The notes beneath the pieces are model-generated. The model did not search any database. It was given only the letters and a program-made list of their open reading frames with translations, and had not been told where the DNA came from. A program made the position numbers and the translations under genes. A stretch of DNA of 40,901 nt, taken from positions 1 through 40,901 of the forward strand of contig VXNS01000071.1 in NCBI GenBank assembly GCA_009840445.1, given 5' to 3'. Numbering within the stretch: the stretch's first letter is position 1; the number at the start of each line of letters is the position of its first letter. This DNA comes from Synechococcus sp. SB0662_bin_14 (GTDB lineage Bacteria; Cyanobacteriota; Cyanobacteriia; PCC-6307; Cyanobiaceae). Shown here piece by piece: positions 15,775-24,334 of this stretch.

Positions 15775-17048
15775 GCAATGCCACCCAATCCCGATCCTGG
15801 CTGGAGACCCTGTTGCAGGTGCTGGCCCAGCGGCCTGGCCAGCCAGTCGGTCAATGGGCTGCCCAGTGGGCCGGCGCCCGTGATGGGTGCTGGCCCACGC
15901 GCCGCAGTGAGGCATGGCGGTTCACGGATCTGCGTTGCTTGACCCAACTGGATCCTGCTCGTCTCCATACCCAAACGGCAACACCCCCCTGGCCCGATGC
16001 TCTGCGCCAAGGGCCTTCAAGACAGGTGGCCCTGCAGCTTGACGGCCGCGGCCACTGGCTCAGCCCCCAGGGGGAACCACCCTCCTGGCCCCACGGCCTC
16101 ATGCCCCTGCCCACCGAGGACGTTACGCCAGGACAGGTGGCCCACACCGTCATGCCGTCAGGGACGCTGCCCTTGGGAGCCCAGCTTAACGGGGTGACCC
16201 CTGGCCCGTCCCTCTGTCTGCAGGTGAGCGGGGCCGATCCCGTCCACCTGGCATTGGCGATCCAGGTTGAGCAAGACCAAGCCTGGCTGGCGCCCCGTGT
16301 GCTGCTGGTGTTGCAACCCGGCGCCCGGCTGTGCCTGACTTGGCACGTGGCCGCAACGGCCCAGGCTGCGGTGCTGCCCCTGGTGGAGGTCCGGTTGGGG
16401 ACTGGCGCTCAGCTTGAGGAGGCTGTCGTGGCCTGGGGCTGCCCAGGGGCCACCCTCCTGGGCAGCAGCTTCGTCCATCAATCCCCTCGGAGCGTCTACC
16501 GACGCACCAACGTGACCTGGGGATGGGGGCTGAGCCGTGACGAGCCCTTCGTCCACCAGTCCCAGGGTCAGGCGGAGACCCACCTGTACGGTCTTGCCGT
16601 GGCCCGGGACCGGTCCCTGTTGGATACCCACAGCACGGTTTACTTTGACGGCCCGGCGGGCCAGCTTCGGCAACGCCACCAGGCCCTTGCCGATGGCCGG
16701 GGCCACAGCGTCTTCAACGGCCGCGTTGTGGTGCCACGGGTGGCCCAGCAGACGGATGCCAGCCAACTGAGTCGCAATCTTCTGCTCAGCACAAGGGCCC
16801 GTATCGACACCAAACCCCAACTGGAAATTGTGGCCGACGACGTGCAATGCACCCACGGCGCCACGGTCAGTTGCCTCCAGGATGACGAACTCTTCTACCT
16901 GCAATCCAGAGGCATTGGTCGAGAGCAGGCCTCCCGTCTGCTCCAACGCGGTTTCTGCGAAGATGTCCTTCAACGGCTGCCCGGAACTGCCCTGCCCTGG
17001 CCCTCGCTTCAGCGCCTTCTTGAGATCCCCGTCCCGGATCAACCATGA
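15771..17048 (+). CDS. sufD: Fe-S assembly scaffold SufD
   Basis: A partner and paralogue of SufB in the SufBC2D complex, needed for iron acquisition during assembly. 425 residues. The N-terminal half is divergent, as usual. The C-terminal beta-helix and tail carry VVPRVAQQTDASQLSRNLLL, THGATVSCLQDDELFYLQSR and GIGREQASRLLQRGFCEDVL, which are diagnostic of SufD. The start overlaps the end of sufC and the end overlaps sufS, each by an ATGA. Confidence 0.95.
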   Translation: MSNATQSRSWLETLLQVLAQRPGQPVGQWAAQWAGARDGCWPTRRSEAWRFTDLRCLTQLDPARLHTQTATPPWPDALRQGPSRQVALQLDGRGHWLSPQGEPPSWPHGLMPLPTEDVTPGQVAHTVMPSGTLPLGAQLNGVTPGPSLCLQVSGADPVHLALAIQVEQDQAWLAPRVLLVLQPGARLCLTWHVAATAQAAVLPLVEVRLGTGAQLEEAVVAWGCPGATLLGSSFVHQSPRSVYRRTNVTWGWGLSRDEPFVHQSQGQAETHLYGLAVARDRSLLDTHSTVYFDGPAGQLRQRHQALADGRGHSVFNGRVVVPRVAQQTDASQLSRNLLLSTRARIDTKPQLEIVADDVQCTHGATVSCLQDDELFYLQSRGIGREQASRLLQRGFCEDVLQRLPGTALPWPSLQRLLEIPVPDQP

Positions 17049-18337
17049 CCACCACCACCATGAGCGCCGCCACGGAGCGCCAGCTTGATCTGGCCCGTTT
17101 GACCCGCCCCGACTTTCCACTGCTGGACCAGTCCTTGCAGGGTCAGCCCCTGGTGTACATGGACCATGCCGCCACCAGCCAGAAGCCCCGCCACGTGATT
17201 GACGCCCTGGTGGAGTACTACCGCTGCCACAATGCCAACGTGCATCGTGGCGCCCATACCCTCAGCGCCCGGGCCACGGAGGCCTTTGAATCAGCCCGCG
17301 CCACAGTGGCCCGCTTTGTTGGCGCTGCTGACGCCAGGGAAATTGTATTCAGCCGCAATGCCACGGAGGCCATCAACCTGGTGGCCTACAGTTGGGCGCT
17401 GGATCACCTCAAGCCCGGCGATGAAGTGGTGCTGAGCGTGATGGAACACCACAGCAACCTAGTGCCCTGGCAGTTGATGGCCCAGCGCACCGGTGCCGTG
17501 CTGCGCCATGTGGGCATCACCTCCCAGGGGGAGATGGACATGGACCACCTCAAGCAATTGCTCAACGACCGCACCCGGCTGGTCTCCTTTGTCCACCTGA
17601 GTAACACCCTGGGCTGCCTCAATCCCGCAGCGGAGATCACCGCTATGGCCCATGGCGTGGGGGCAAGGGTGCTGGTGGACGGCTGCCAGGCCCTGCCCCA
17701 CCGCCCTGTGGACGTGCAGGCCCTGGGTTGCGACTGGTACGTGGGCTCCGGCCATAAGCTCTGCGGTCCCACAGGGATCGGCTTCCTCTGGGGACGGGAG
17801 GACCTTCTGGAGACCATGGCCCCCTTCCTGGGGGGAGGAGAAATGATTGCTGCGGTGCAGTTGGAGACGAGCACGTGGGCGGAGTTGCCCCACAAATTTG
17901 AAGCGGGGACCCCTGCCATTGCCGAAGCCATCGGCCTGGCAGCAGCGCTTGACTACCTCGCTGCCTTGGGCCTGGAGAAGATCCATGTCTGGGAGCAACA
18001 ACTCACCCAACACCTGTTTGATCGCCTCCAGGCCGTTGATGGCCTCACCATCCATGGCCCCGACCCCCGGCAGCAGCCGGATCGCGGCGCCCTGGCCAGC
18101 TTCACCGTGGCCGGAGCCCATGCCCACGACGTGGCCGCCCTGTTGGACAGCGCCGGCATTTGCATTCGCAGTGGCGACCACTGCACCCAACCCCTGCACA
18201 GGGCGCTCCAGGTGACGGCCACGGCCCGGGCCAGCCTCAGCTTCACCAACACCATGGAAGAGATTGATCGCCTCGCCCATCAACTCCAGGAGGCGGTCAA
18301 TCTGCTGCGGCAAGACGGTGAGCCTCCGCTGGGATAG
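17045..18337 (+). CDS. sufS: Cysteine desulfurase SufS
   Basis: PLP enzyme that mobilises sulfur from cysteine for Fe-S assembly. 430 residues: YMDHAATSQKP near the N-terminus, MEHHSNLVPW, SFVHLSNTLG, the PLP lysine in YVGSGHKLCGPTGIG, and the group II active-site cysteine in IRSGDHCTQPLHR. The last is within the short loop that requires a SufE partner, which is not in this window. The start overlaps sufD by 4 bp. It closes the ftrC-sufBCDS unit and converges with the S9 peptidase gene 14 bp downstream. Confidence 0.97.
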   Translation: MTTTTMSAATERQLDLARLTRPDFPLLDQSLQGQPLVYMDHAATSQKPRHVIDALVEYYRCHNANVHRGAHTLSARATEAFESARATVARFVGAADAREIVFSRNATEAINLVAYSWALDHLKPGDEVVLSVMEHHSNLVPWQLMAQRTGAVLRHVGITSQGEMDMDHLKQLLNDRTRLVSFVHLSNTLGCLNPAAEITAMAHGVGARVLVDGCQALPHRPVDVQALGCDWYVGSGHKLCGPTGIGFLWGREDLLETMAPFLGGGEMIAAVQLETSTWAELPHKFEAGTPAIAEAIGLAAALDYLAALGLEKIHVWEQQLTQHLFDRLQAVDGLTIHGPDPRQQPDRGALASFTVAGAHAHDVAALLDSAGICIRSGDHCTQPLHRALQVTATARASLSFTNTMEEIDRLAHQLQEAVNLLRQDGEPPLG

Positions 18338-18348
18338 CACCCGGTGCT
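18336..18348. terminator. Short hairpin between convergent sufS and S9 peptidase genes
   Basis: AGCAC-CCG-GTGCT fills the 14-bp gap between the two stop codons and begins inside the sufS stop. The stem is only 5 bp and neither strand has a T-run, so it is at best a weak bidirectional terminator. Confidence 0.3.
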
Positions 18349-18351
18349 CCG

Positions 18352-20244
18352 TTAGAGGTGCTTCCGGAAAAAGGCTTCCGTGCGCAGGAGAACCTCCTGT
18401 TGCACCCCGCCGTCACGAAATCCATGGCCCTCCTCCGGGTAGTGGTGTACCTCCACGGTGACCCCCTGCTGGCGCAGTGCTGCCGCCATGTGCTCCGTCT
18501 GCTCCGGCAAGACCACCCGATCCTTCAGACCCTGGAACATCACCACCGGGCCCTGACCATGCCGGACCCGATGCAGTGGTGAACGGTCCCGATAGCGTTG
18601 GGCCCCAGCGGGCCATGGTCCCACCAGGCTCTCCAGGTAGCCGCTCTCAAAGCGGTGGGTGTCCCGGGCGAGGGCGGCCAGATCCGTGACCCCATAGCGA
18701 CACGCCCCCACCCGGAACAGGTCACTGCGCCAGAGGCAGCCCAGGGCCGTGAACCCACCGGCACTGCCGCCGCTGACGGCCACCCGTTGCGGATCCACCC
18801 AACGGGCTGCCACCAGGGCCCCGGCCCCCGCTGTGCAGTCCTCCACGTCCACCACGCCCCAGGCCCCGTCCAGCCGCTGGCGGTAGGCGCGACCAAATCC
18901 ACTGGAGCCGCCGTAGTTCACGTCCAGCACAGCCCAGCCCCGGCTGATCCAGAATTGGGTCTCCAGGCTGAAGCAGGGGCGCGCCATGGCGGTTGGACCA
19001 CCGTGACAGCGCACCAACAGGGGCGGCAGACCTGCACATGCAACAGGGCGGTACAACCAACCGTGGGTGCGTTGCCCCCCGTGGCCCGGGAACCAGAAGG
19101 CCTCGGGCGTGCTGACGGCGGCAGCGCCCAGGGGATTGGCGCCGCTGGGGGTGTGCCGCCAATGGCCACCCACCAGATCCACCTCCAGCAAGCCAGCGGG
19201 TTGATCCGGCCCGGCGGCAAGGGCAACGGCCCGCTGACCGTCAGCCCGCAGGCTGGAGATCTCTGTAAAAGGCAACGTCAACACCTGCCAACGGGGGGTG
19301 TTGCTGGAGCCGGACGACCACTGTAGGCAGCCCAACCGCCAGCAACCATGGCGACAGTAGGCAGCCACCAGCCCCTTCTCCCACACAGCCGTGGTGCTCA
19401 TCCCCGCCACCCACTGGGGCAGACCGAAGTCCGCGTCCATGGGTAGCAGGCTTCTCCACGGGAGTTGAGGGCTGTTCAGGTGGTCCGGGGCCAAGTGCTG
19501 GAGATTCCAGTACCCACTGTGGTCACTGGCCATGACCACCCCCCCGTCGGGCAGCCATTGGGGCTGAAAGACAGCGTCTGTGGCAACGCCGTCCCCCGCC
19601 AGGCACCGGGGTTCCCGCAATCCTCCGTCGTCGCCCAGTTGGGCCAGCCAGAGGCGGCTGCGCTGCCACGGCATGGCCGGGAGATCCCATTCCAGCCACA
19701 GCAGATGACGTCCATCGGGGGAGAGGCTGGGGCTGCTGCAGAAGTCCGCCTCGCACCGGAGGGGTCGGCTGGCCCCAGTGTGGAGACAAACGCGGGTGAG
19801 TACGTCCTGGTTCTCCTGCTCCCAAACGCCGATCCAACACTGGCCTGCTTCATGGAGGTAGCCATCCCCCATGGCCACAACGTCGGGTTGACAAAGCTGG
19901 CGCGGCGGTGTGACGCCGTTCAGGTTCAGGAGCCAGAGGACAGGCCCTGTCCGGGTCTGGCTCACGAGAACGGCGTGGCGGCGCCCAAAAGCCACGGGAG
20001 CCCCGCCAAAGCCGTGGAGGGACGTGCGCAGGTTCCAGTCCCCTGGAGTCAGTTCCCCACGTTGACCATCGGCTTGGGTCATCAGGGTGGTGCGGCCCTG
20101 TTCCCAGGGGCGCTGCTCCAGCCAGAACACCCGCCGACCCACCAGCCATGGCTCTTTCCAACTGGGCAAGCTGCCAACAACCGCACTGGCCGGTAGCGAT
20201 TGGGTGGGATCCAACACCATCACGGAACGCCATGTCTCCTTCAT
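18352..20244 (-). CDS. S9 family prolyl oligopeptidase / acylaminoacyl peptidase
   Basis: A serine peptidase with an N-terminal beta-propeller (about residues 30-370, with SPDGRHLLWLEWD-type blades) and a C-terminal alpha/beta-hydrolase. The catalytic triad is visible: nucleophile in SGGSAGGFTALG, Asp in QGLKDRVVLPEQ, His in YPEEGHGF. Oxyanion features VRCHGGPTAM and VLDVNYGGSSGFGR precede the nucleophile. It probably trims short or N-acylated peptides in the cytoplasm; no signal peptide is seen. The start is uncertain among ATG 20244, ATG 20220 and GTG 20265. It is divergent from def with about 50 bp between them. Confidence 0.9.
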   Translation of the reverse strand: MKETWRSVMVLDPTQSLPASAVVGSLPSWKEPWLVGRRVFWLEQRPWEQGRTTLMTQADGQRGELTPGDWNLRTSLHGFGGAPVAFGRRHAVLVSQTRTGPVLWLLNLNGVTPPRQLCQPDVVAMGDGYLHEAGQCWIGVWEQENQDVLTRVCLHTGASRPLRCEADFCSSPSLSPDGRHLLWLEWDLPAMPWQRSRLWLAQLGDDGGLREPRCLAGDGVATDAVFQPQWLPDGGVVMASDHSGYWNLQHLAPDHLNSPQLPWRSLLPMDADFGLPQWVAGMSTTAVWEKGLVAAYCRHGCWRLGCLQWSSGSSNTPRWQVLTLPFTEISSLRADGQRAVALAAGPDQPAGLLEVDLVGGHWRHTPSGANPLGAAAVSTPEAFWFPGHGGQRTHGWLYRPVACAGLPPLLVRCHGGPTAMARPCFSLETQFWISRGWAVLDVNYGGSSGFGRAYRQRLDGAWGVVDVEDCTAGAGALVAARWVDPQRVAVSGGSAGGFTALGCLWRSDLFRVGACRYGVTDLAALARDTHRFESGYLESLVGPWPAGAQRYRDRSPLHRVRHGQGPVVMFQGLKDRVVLPEQTEHMAAALRQQGVTVEVHHYPEEGHGFRDGGVQQEVLLRTEAFFRKHL

Positions 20245-20291
20245 TCTCCTTAAGATGGTGGGCACACGCCCTATTGCATAAGGAGTCCCCC

Positions 20292-20903
20292 ATGGCTGGA
20301 GCCAGCTTCGCCAGCCTTGCCCACCGTGCTGCTCGCCGTGAAGCCTCGGTGGCCGTTGAGAAGCAGGTGGGTGGCCCGGCTCCCCTCACCATCCACCACT
20401 TGGGAGATCAGGCGCTGCGTCAACCCGCACGACGGGTGTCCAAGGTGGACCCAGGTATCCGCCAACTCTGCCGCGCCATGTTGCGCAGCATGTACAGCGC
20501 CCAGGGCATTGGTCTGGCGGCCACCCAGGTGGGTGTTCACAAGCAGGTGCTGGTCATTGACCTGGACCCCGAAACCCCCAGCACCCCGCCCCTGGTGCTC
20601 ATCAACCCGGAGATTACGGCCTGTGGCGCCTCCGTGGACTCCCGGGAAGAGGGCTGCCTCAGCATTCCCGGGGTCTACCTGAACGTGGTGCGGCCCACGG
20701 TGGTGGAGGTGAAGTTCATGGATGAACTGGGGCGCAACCAGCGCCGCAAGGCGGACGGTCTCCTGGGGCGCTGTATCCAGCACGAGATGGACCACCTCAA
20801 CGGGATTTTGTTCGTGGATCGTGTGCAGGATGCAGAGGCCCTGGAACGGGAACTCGACCACCATGGCTTTGCCCCCAGTGCGGTCCATACCGTTGTTGTC
20901 TAG
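20292..20903 (+). CDS. def: Peptide deformylase
   Basis: Metalloenzyme that removes the formyl group from new proteins. 203 residues with the three class motifs: GIGLAATQVG, EGCLSIPG with the metal cysteine, and QHEMDHLNG with two metal histidines and the catalytic glutamate. The ATG at 20292 has a strong ribosome-binding site, taaggag, ten bases upstream. The frame extends further upstream to 20148, but that part overlaps the divergent peptidase gene. Confidence 0.96.
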   Translation: MAGASFASLAHRAARREASVAVEKQVGGPAPLTIHHLGDQALRQPARRVSKVDPGIRQLCRAMLRSMYSAQGIGLAATQVGVHKQVLVIDLDPETPSTPPLVLINPEITACGASVDSREEGCLSIPGVYLNVVRPTVVEVKFMDELGRNQRRKADGLLGRCIQHEMDHLNGILFVDRVQDAEALERELDHHGFAPSAVHTVVV

Positions 20904-20917
20904 CTTGCACTTGTGCC

Positions 20918-21118
20918 ATGCCCATGAAACCGCTGGCGGGGCTGTTGCTGGCCCTCTCTTGTCTGCTGGGCATTGCGGCCACGGGGTCGGTGTTCGAGTT
21001 GGCCTATGGGGACCCCCAGTTGGGGGTGGTGCCCACCAGCGTCATCCTGGCAGTCAGCGCACCGGGGACCGTGCTCGCCCTGCTCATGGCCATGGCCTGG
21101 AACAATCGGTCCTCCTGA
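20918..21118 (+). CDS. Small two-helix membrane protein, conserved in picocyanobacteria
   Basis: 66 residues with two hydrophobic segments (LAGLLLALSCLLGIAATGSV and VILAVSAPGTVLALLMAMAW) joined by a short loop, FELAYGDPQLGVVPTS. The FELxYGDP...GVVPTS pattern is one I associate with unnamed proteins of marine Synechococcus. It starts 14 bp after def in the same direction, so it is likely in one transcript. ATGs at 20918 and 20924 are both possible. Function unknown. Confidence 0.7.
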   Translation: MPMKPLAGLLLALSCLLGIAATGSVFELAYGDPQLGVVPTSVILAVSAPGTVLALLMAMAWNNRSS

Positions 21119-21161
21119 GGACTACACTATCTAGCCTGTTTTGTCTGGACCCCTTGTCTGC

Positions 21162-21332
21162 ATGGCCCAAGTCACTGTTGGAGAAAACGAAAGCATTGAG
21201 TCCGCCCTGCGCCGGTTCAAACGCCAAGTGTCGAAGGCGGGTATTTTTGCGGAGTTGAAGCGCCTTCGTCACCATGAAAACCATTTTGAGAAGGCCAAGC
21301 GCAAAGCCATGCAGCGCCGCCGTCGCCGTTGA
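21162..21332 (+). CDS. rpsU: 30S ribosomal protein S21
   Basis: 56 residues, [20 protein letters not shown]..., ending in a basic tail KAMQRRRRR. The sequence and length are typical of bacterial bS21, which sits at the decoding side of the small subunit and helps mRNA binding. The ATG at 21162 is chosen over an upstream start at 21141, which would add seven non-conserved residues. Confidence 0.95.
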   Translation: MAQVTVGENESIESALRRFKRQVSKAGIFAELKRLRHHENHFEKAKRKAMQRRRRR

Positions 21333-21431
21333 GGCCTGGGCCTAGCCTAAGTCTTCCTTAAGTTCCCATGGGCCATGGCGCCGCCCGGCCTGACTCTGCA
21401 ACAGCCTGGGTACAGGTCGTCTTCCCCCGTC

Positions 21432-21590
21432 ATGAAGAACCTCTCATCACTGATCGGCAAGCTGCGCCACTGGTTCGCAGAAGGCCTTGCCCACTCCTTT
21501 GGCGAACCCGAGCAGGAGCACCGCCTTGAGCCGCCCCATATTGGGGTGCAACCGTTCCATGGCGATCCTCCCCGCCGGGCTCGCGCTTGA
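21432..21590 (+). CDS. Small hypothetical protein
   Basis: A 52-residue frame beginning MKNLSSLIGKLRHWFAEGLA, then HSFGEPEQEHRLEPPHIGVQ and a basic Pro/Arg end. It sits between rpsU and rpsN on the same strand. The amphipathic start (KLRHWFAEGLAHSF) and hydrophilic tail look like a genuine short protein of the type left unnamed in picocyanobacteria, but I cannot assign a family. The frame continues upstream to 21375 without obvious coding quality. No clear ribosome-binding site is visible. Confidence 0.5.
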   Translation: MKNLSSLIGKLRHWFAEGLAHSFGEPEQEHRLEPPHIGVQPFHGDPPRRARA

Positions 21591-21642
21591 CTGGTTGCTT
21601 GACTGGCCAGCCCCAACCCAGTCGTTTGGGTCCATGATGGGG

Positions 21643-21648
21643 TAGGAT
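21643..21648 (+). promoter_or_regulatory. Candidate -10 element before rpsN
   Basis: TAGGAT in ggtaggatg, 24 bp before the rpsN ATG. The same string occurs upstream of pnp, secA and gyrB. No convincing -35 box is seen at the usual spacing. Confidence 0.35.
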
Positions 21649-21672
21649 GCCGTCTTACCAACAGCGGTTTTG

Positions 21673-21975
21673 ATGGCGAAGAAGTCGATGATTGCCCGGG
21701 ACGTGAAGCGCCGCAAGTTGGCGCAGCGATTCCGTGCCAAGCGCGAGGCGCTGAAGGCCGCCTTTGTCGCTGCAGAAGATCCCATGGAAAAGCTGGACAT
21801 CCACTTCAAGCTGCAGCAGCTTCCCCGCAACAGTGCTCCCAATCGCCAGCGCAACCGTTGCTGGGCCACCGGCAAACCCCGTGGCGTGATGAGTGATTTT
21901 GGGCTGTGCCGGAATCAACTGCGTCAGAAGGCCCACGCCGGTCTGCTGCCAGGCGTCGTCAAATCATCCTGGTGA
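21673..21975 (+). CDS. rpsN: 30S ribosomal protein S14
   Basis: 100 residues, starting [20 protein letters not shown], with the conserved C-terminal [20 protein letters not shown], then [21 protein letters not shown]. This is the longer zinc-free type of uS14 used by cyanobacteria and chloroplasts. The ATG at 21673 is right after an alternative TTG. It lies alone, outside the main ribosomal operon, and is followed by pnp 57 bp downstream. Confidence 0.96.
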   Translation: MAKKSMIARDVKRRKLAQRFRAKREALKAAFVAAEDPMEKLDIHFKLQQLPRNSAPNRQRNRCWATGKPRGVMSDFGLCRNQLRQKAHAGLLPGVVKSSW

Positions 21976-21979
21976 AAGC

Positions 21980-21985
21980 TAGGAT
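21980..21985 (+). promoter_or_regulatory. Candidate -10 element before pnp
   Basis: TAGGAT, five bases after the rpsN stop and 47 bp before the pnp start. It would give pnp its own short leader; the leader is rich in A and CAA/AAC triplets. Confidence 0.3.
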
Positions 21986-22032
21986 GGCAAGGTTGGCAAA
22001 ACAACAAACCACAAACTGAGGAAACAACAAGC

Positions 22033-24150
22033 GTGCAAGGAGAAAGTCGGTCATTTTCCTTCGATGGACGTGAGGTTCAACTGACCATCAACCGCTTTGC
22101 CCCCCAGGCAGGTGGATCAGTGATGCTGGAGTGCGGCGGCACGGCGGTTCTTGTGACAGTGACCCGCTCGGCTGCACGGGAGGGGGTGGACTTTTTGCCC
22201 CTCCTCTGTGACTACGAAGAGCGCATGTATGCCGCGGGACGCATTCCCGGCAGCTATCAGCGGCGAGAAGGCCGCCCTCCGGAACGGGCGATTCTCACCT
22301 GTCGCTTGATGGATCGTCCCCTGAGGCCCTTGTTCCCCCACTGGCTGCGGGACGATATTCAAGTGGTCGCCACATGCCAGGCCGTGGATGAACGGATGCC
22401 CCCCGACGTCTTGGCGGTCACCGGCGCATCCATGGCAACCCTTCTGGCGCGCCTGCCTTTCGCGGGGCCCATGGCGGCTGTGCGGGTTGGTCTTCTGGGG
22501 GACGATTTCATTATCAATCCCAGTTTCCGGGAAATTGAGCGCAGCGATCTGGATCTGGTGGTGGCTGGTACCCCCCACGGGGTGGTGATGGTGGAGGCCG
22601 GGGCCAAGCAGCTTCCCGAGCATGACGTCATCGAGGCCATTGATTTTGGCTACGAAGCGGTGCAGGATCTCATCAAGCACCAGCAGGCCATCCTGACGGA
22701 GCTGGGCATTGCGCCTGTGCCCGTGGAGCCCGAAGCCACAAACGAGGCGGTGCTGACCTATCTGGAGGCCCAGTGCTCCGACAGCATTCGCGCCGTGCTG
22801 GCGGAATTCGACCTCAGCAAGGCGGATCGGGACAGCAAGCTCAGCGTCATCAAGTCCCATGTGGCCAGTGGCATTCTCAATCTGGAGGAGGACCACCCCG
22901 TGCGCATGGCTGTGGCCAGCAACATCAAGCTTTTCGGCACCAGTTACAAGGCACTCACCAAAAAGTTGATGCGGGGCCAGATCCTCACCGAAGGCAAGCG
23001 GGTGGATGGCCGCACCCTGGACCAAGTGCGTCCCATTTCCTCGGCTGCGGGCATTCTACCCCGCAAGGTGCATGGCTCGGCGGTGTTTCAGCGGGGGCTC
23101 ACCCAGGTGCTCTCCACCACCACCCTGGGTACCCCCAGCGATGCCCAGGAGTTGGATGACCTCAATCCGTCCAACGAGAAAACCTATCTGCACCACTACA
23201 ACTTTCCCCCCTTCTCCGTGGGGGAAACCCGCCCCCTCCGTTCCCCGGGTCGCCGGGAAATCGGCCACGGCGCTCTGGCAGAGCGGGCGCTGATGCCCGT
23301 GTTGCCCGAGAAAGAGGACTTCCCTTACGTCATCAGGGTGGTGTCGGAGGTGCTCAGCTCCAACGGTTCCACCTCCATGGCCTCTGTCTGTGGCAGCACC
23401 ATGGCCCTGATGGATGCCGGGGTGCCCATCAAAGCCCCTGTGAGCGGGGCAGCCATGGGGCTGATCAAGGAGGGGGATGATGTGCGCATCCTCACGGATA
23501 TCCAGGGCATCGAGGATTTCCTGGGGGACATGGACTTCAAGGTGGCGGGCACGGAGAAAGGCATCACGGCCCTGCAGATGGACATGAAAATCACCGGCCT
23601 GCCCATGGCCACCATCAGTGACGCCATCCACCAAGCCAAGCCTGCCCGCCTGCATATCCTGGCGGAGATGCAGAAAACCATCGACAAACCACGGGAAGAC
23701 CTCTCTCCCCATGCCCCACGCCTGCTCACCTTCCGCATCAGCCCCGAGTTGATTGGCACGGTGATCGGCCCCGGTGGCCGCACCATCAAGGGCATCACGG
23801 AGCGCACCAACACCAAAATCGACATTGGCGACGAAGGCCTGGTGACCATCGCCAGCCATGACGGCGCCGCTGCCCGGGAGGCTCGACGCATTATTGACGG
23901 TCTGACCCGCAAAGTTCATGAAGGTGAGATGTTCCGCGGAACCGTCACCCGCGTTATTCCCATTGGCGCCTTTGTGGAAATCCTCCCCGGCAAGGAGGGC
24001 ATGATCCACATCTCCCAACTCTCGGAGACGCGAGTGGAAAAAGTGGATGACATTGTCAAGGTTGGGGATAGCGTGACCGTACGGGTTCGGGAAATCGACA
24101 ACCGTGGCCGCATCAATCTCACCATCCGCGGCGTTTCCCAGGAAGGTTAA
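22033..24150 (+). CDS. pnp: Polyribonucleotide nucleotidyltransferase (PNPase)
   Basis: 3'-5' phosphorolytic exoribonuclease of RNA turnover. 705 residues with two RNase PH domains (about 10-140 and 315-540; [20 protein letters not shown] in the first, [20 protein letters not shown] in the second), an all-alpha linker, a KH domain with [13 protein letters not shown] (about 578-590) and a C-terminal S1 domain ([20 protein letters not shown]). Starts with GTG at 22033 (residues [16 protein letters not shown] follow); no ATG is near. The short C-terminus ends right after S1. It converges with the receptor gene across about 180 bp. Confidence 0.97.
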   Translation: MQGESRSFSFDGREVQLTINRFAPQAGGSVMLECGGTAVLVTVTRSAAREGVDFLPLLCDYEERMYAAGRIPGSYQRREGRPPERAILTCRLMDRPLRPLFPHWLRDDIQVVATCQAVDERMPPDVLAVTGASMATLLARLPFAGPMAAVRVGLLGDDFIINPSFREIERSDLDLVVAGTPHGVVMVEAGAKQLPEHDVIEAIDFGYEAVQDLIKHQQAILTELGIAPVPVEPEATNEAVLTYLEAQCSDSIRAVLAEFDLSKADRDSKLSVIKSHVASGILNLEEDHPVRMAVASNIKLFGTSYKALTKKLMRGQILTEGKRVDGRTLDQVRPISSAAGILPRKVHGSAVFQRGLTQVLSTTTLGTPSDAQELDDLNPSNEKTYLHHYNFPPFSVGETRPLRSPGRREIGHGALAERALMPVLPEKEDFPYVIRVVSEVLSSNGSTSMASVCGSTMALMDAGVPIKAPVSGAAMGLIKEGDDVRILTDIQGIEDFLGDMDFKVAGTEKGITALQMDMKITGLPMATISDAIHQAKPARLHILAEMQKTIDKPREDLSPHAPRLLTFRISPELIGTVIGPGGRTIKGITERTNTKIDIGDEGLVTIASHDGAAAREARRIIDGLTRKVHEGEMFRGTVTRVIPIGAFVEILPGKEGMIHISQLSETRVEKVDDIVKVGDSVTVRVREIDNRGRINLTIRGVSQEG

Positions 24151-24334
24151 CCTGACCAGAGCCAATCTCGGTTGCCCGTCCCCTCTGGTGACCGGGATCG
24201 TACCCTCTACTGCTCTCGTGGCTGCTGGAGTCTCTTCCCCGCTGGTCCCCAGCTTGCGCAGCAGCGTCTCAAAGGGGGACGGATCCTGGAATCGCCAGCG
24301 GCCATACAGTGGTGCCGTCATGCTTTTGTAGCAC

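Noticed and set aside
24151-24334. Minus-strand frame from an ATG at 24321 (MTAPLYGRWRF...) running into pnp antisense
   Set aside because: It continues through the strongly conserved pnp gene on the other strand and matches nothing I recognise; probably non-coding.
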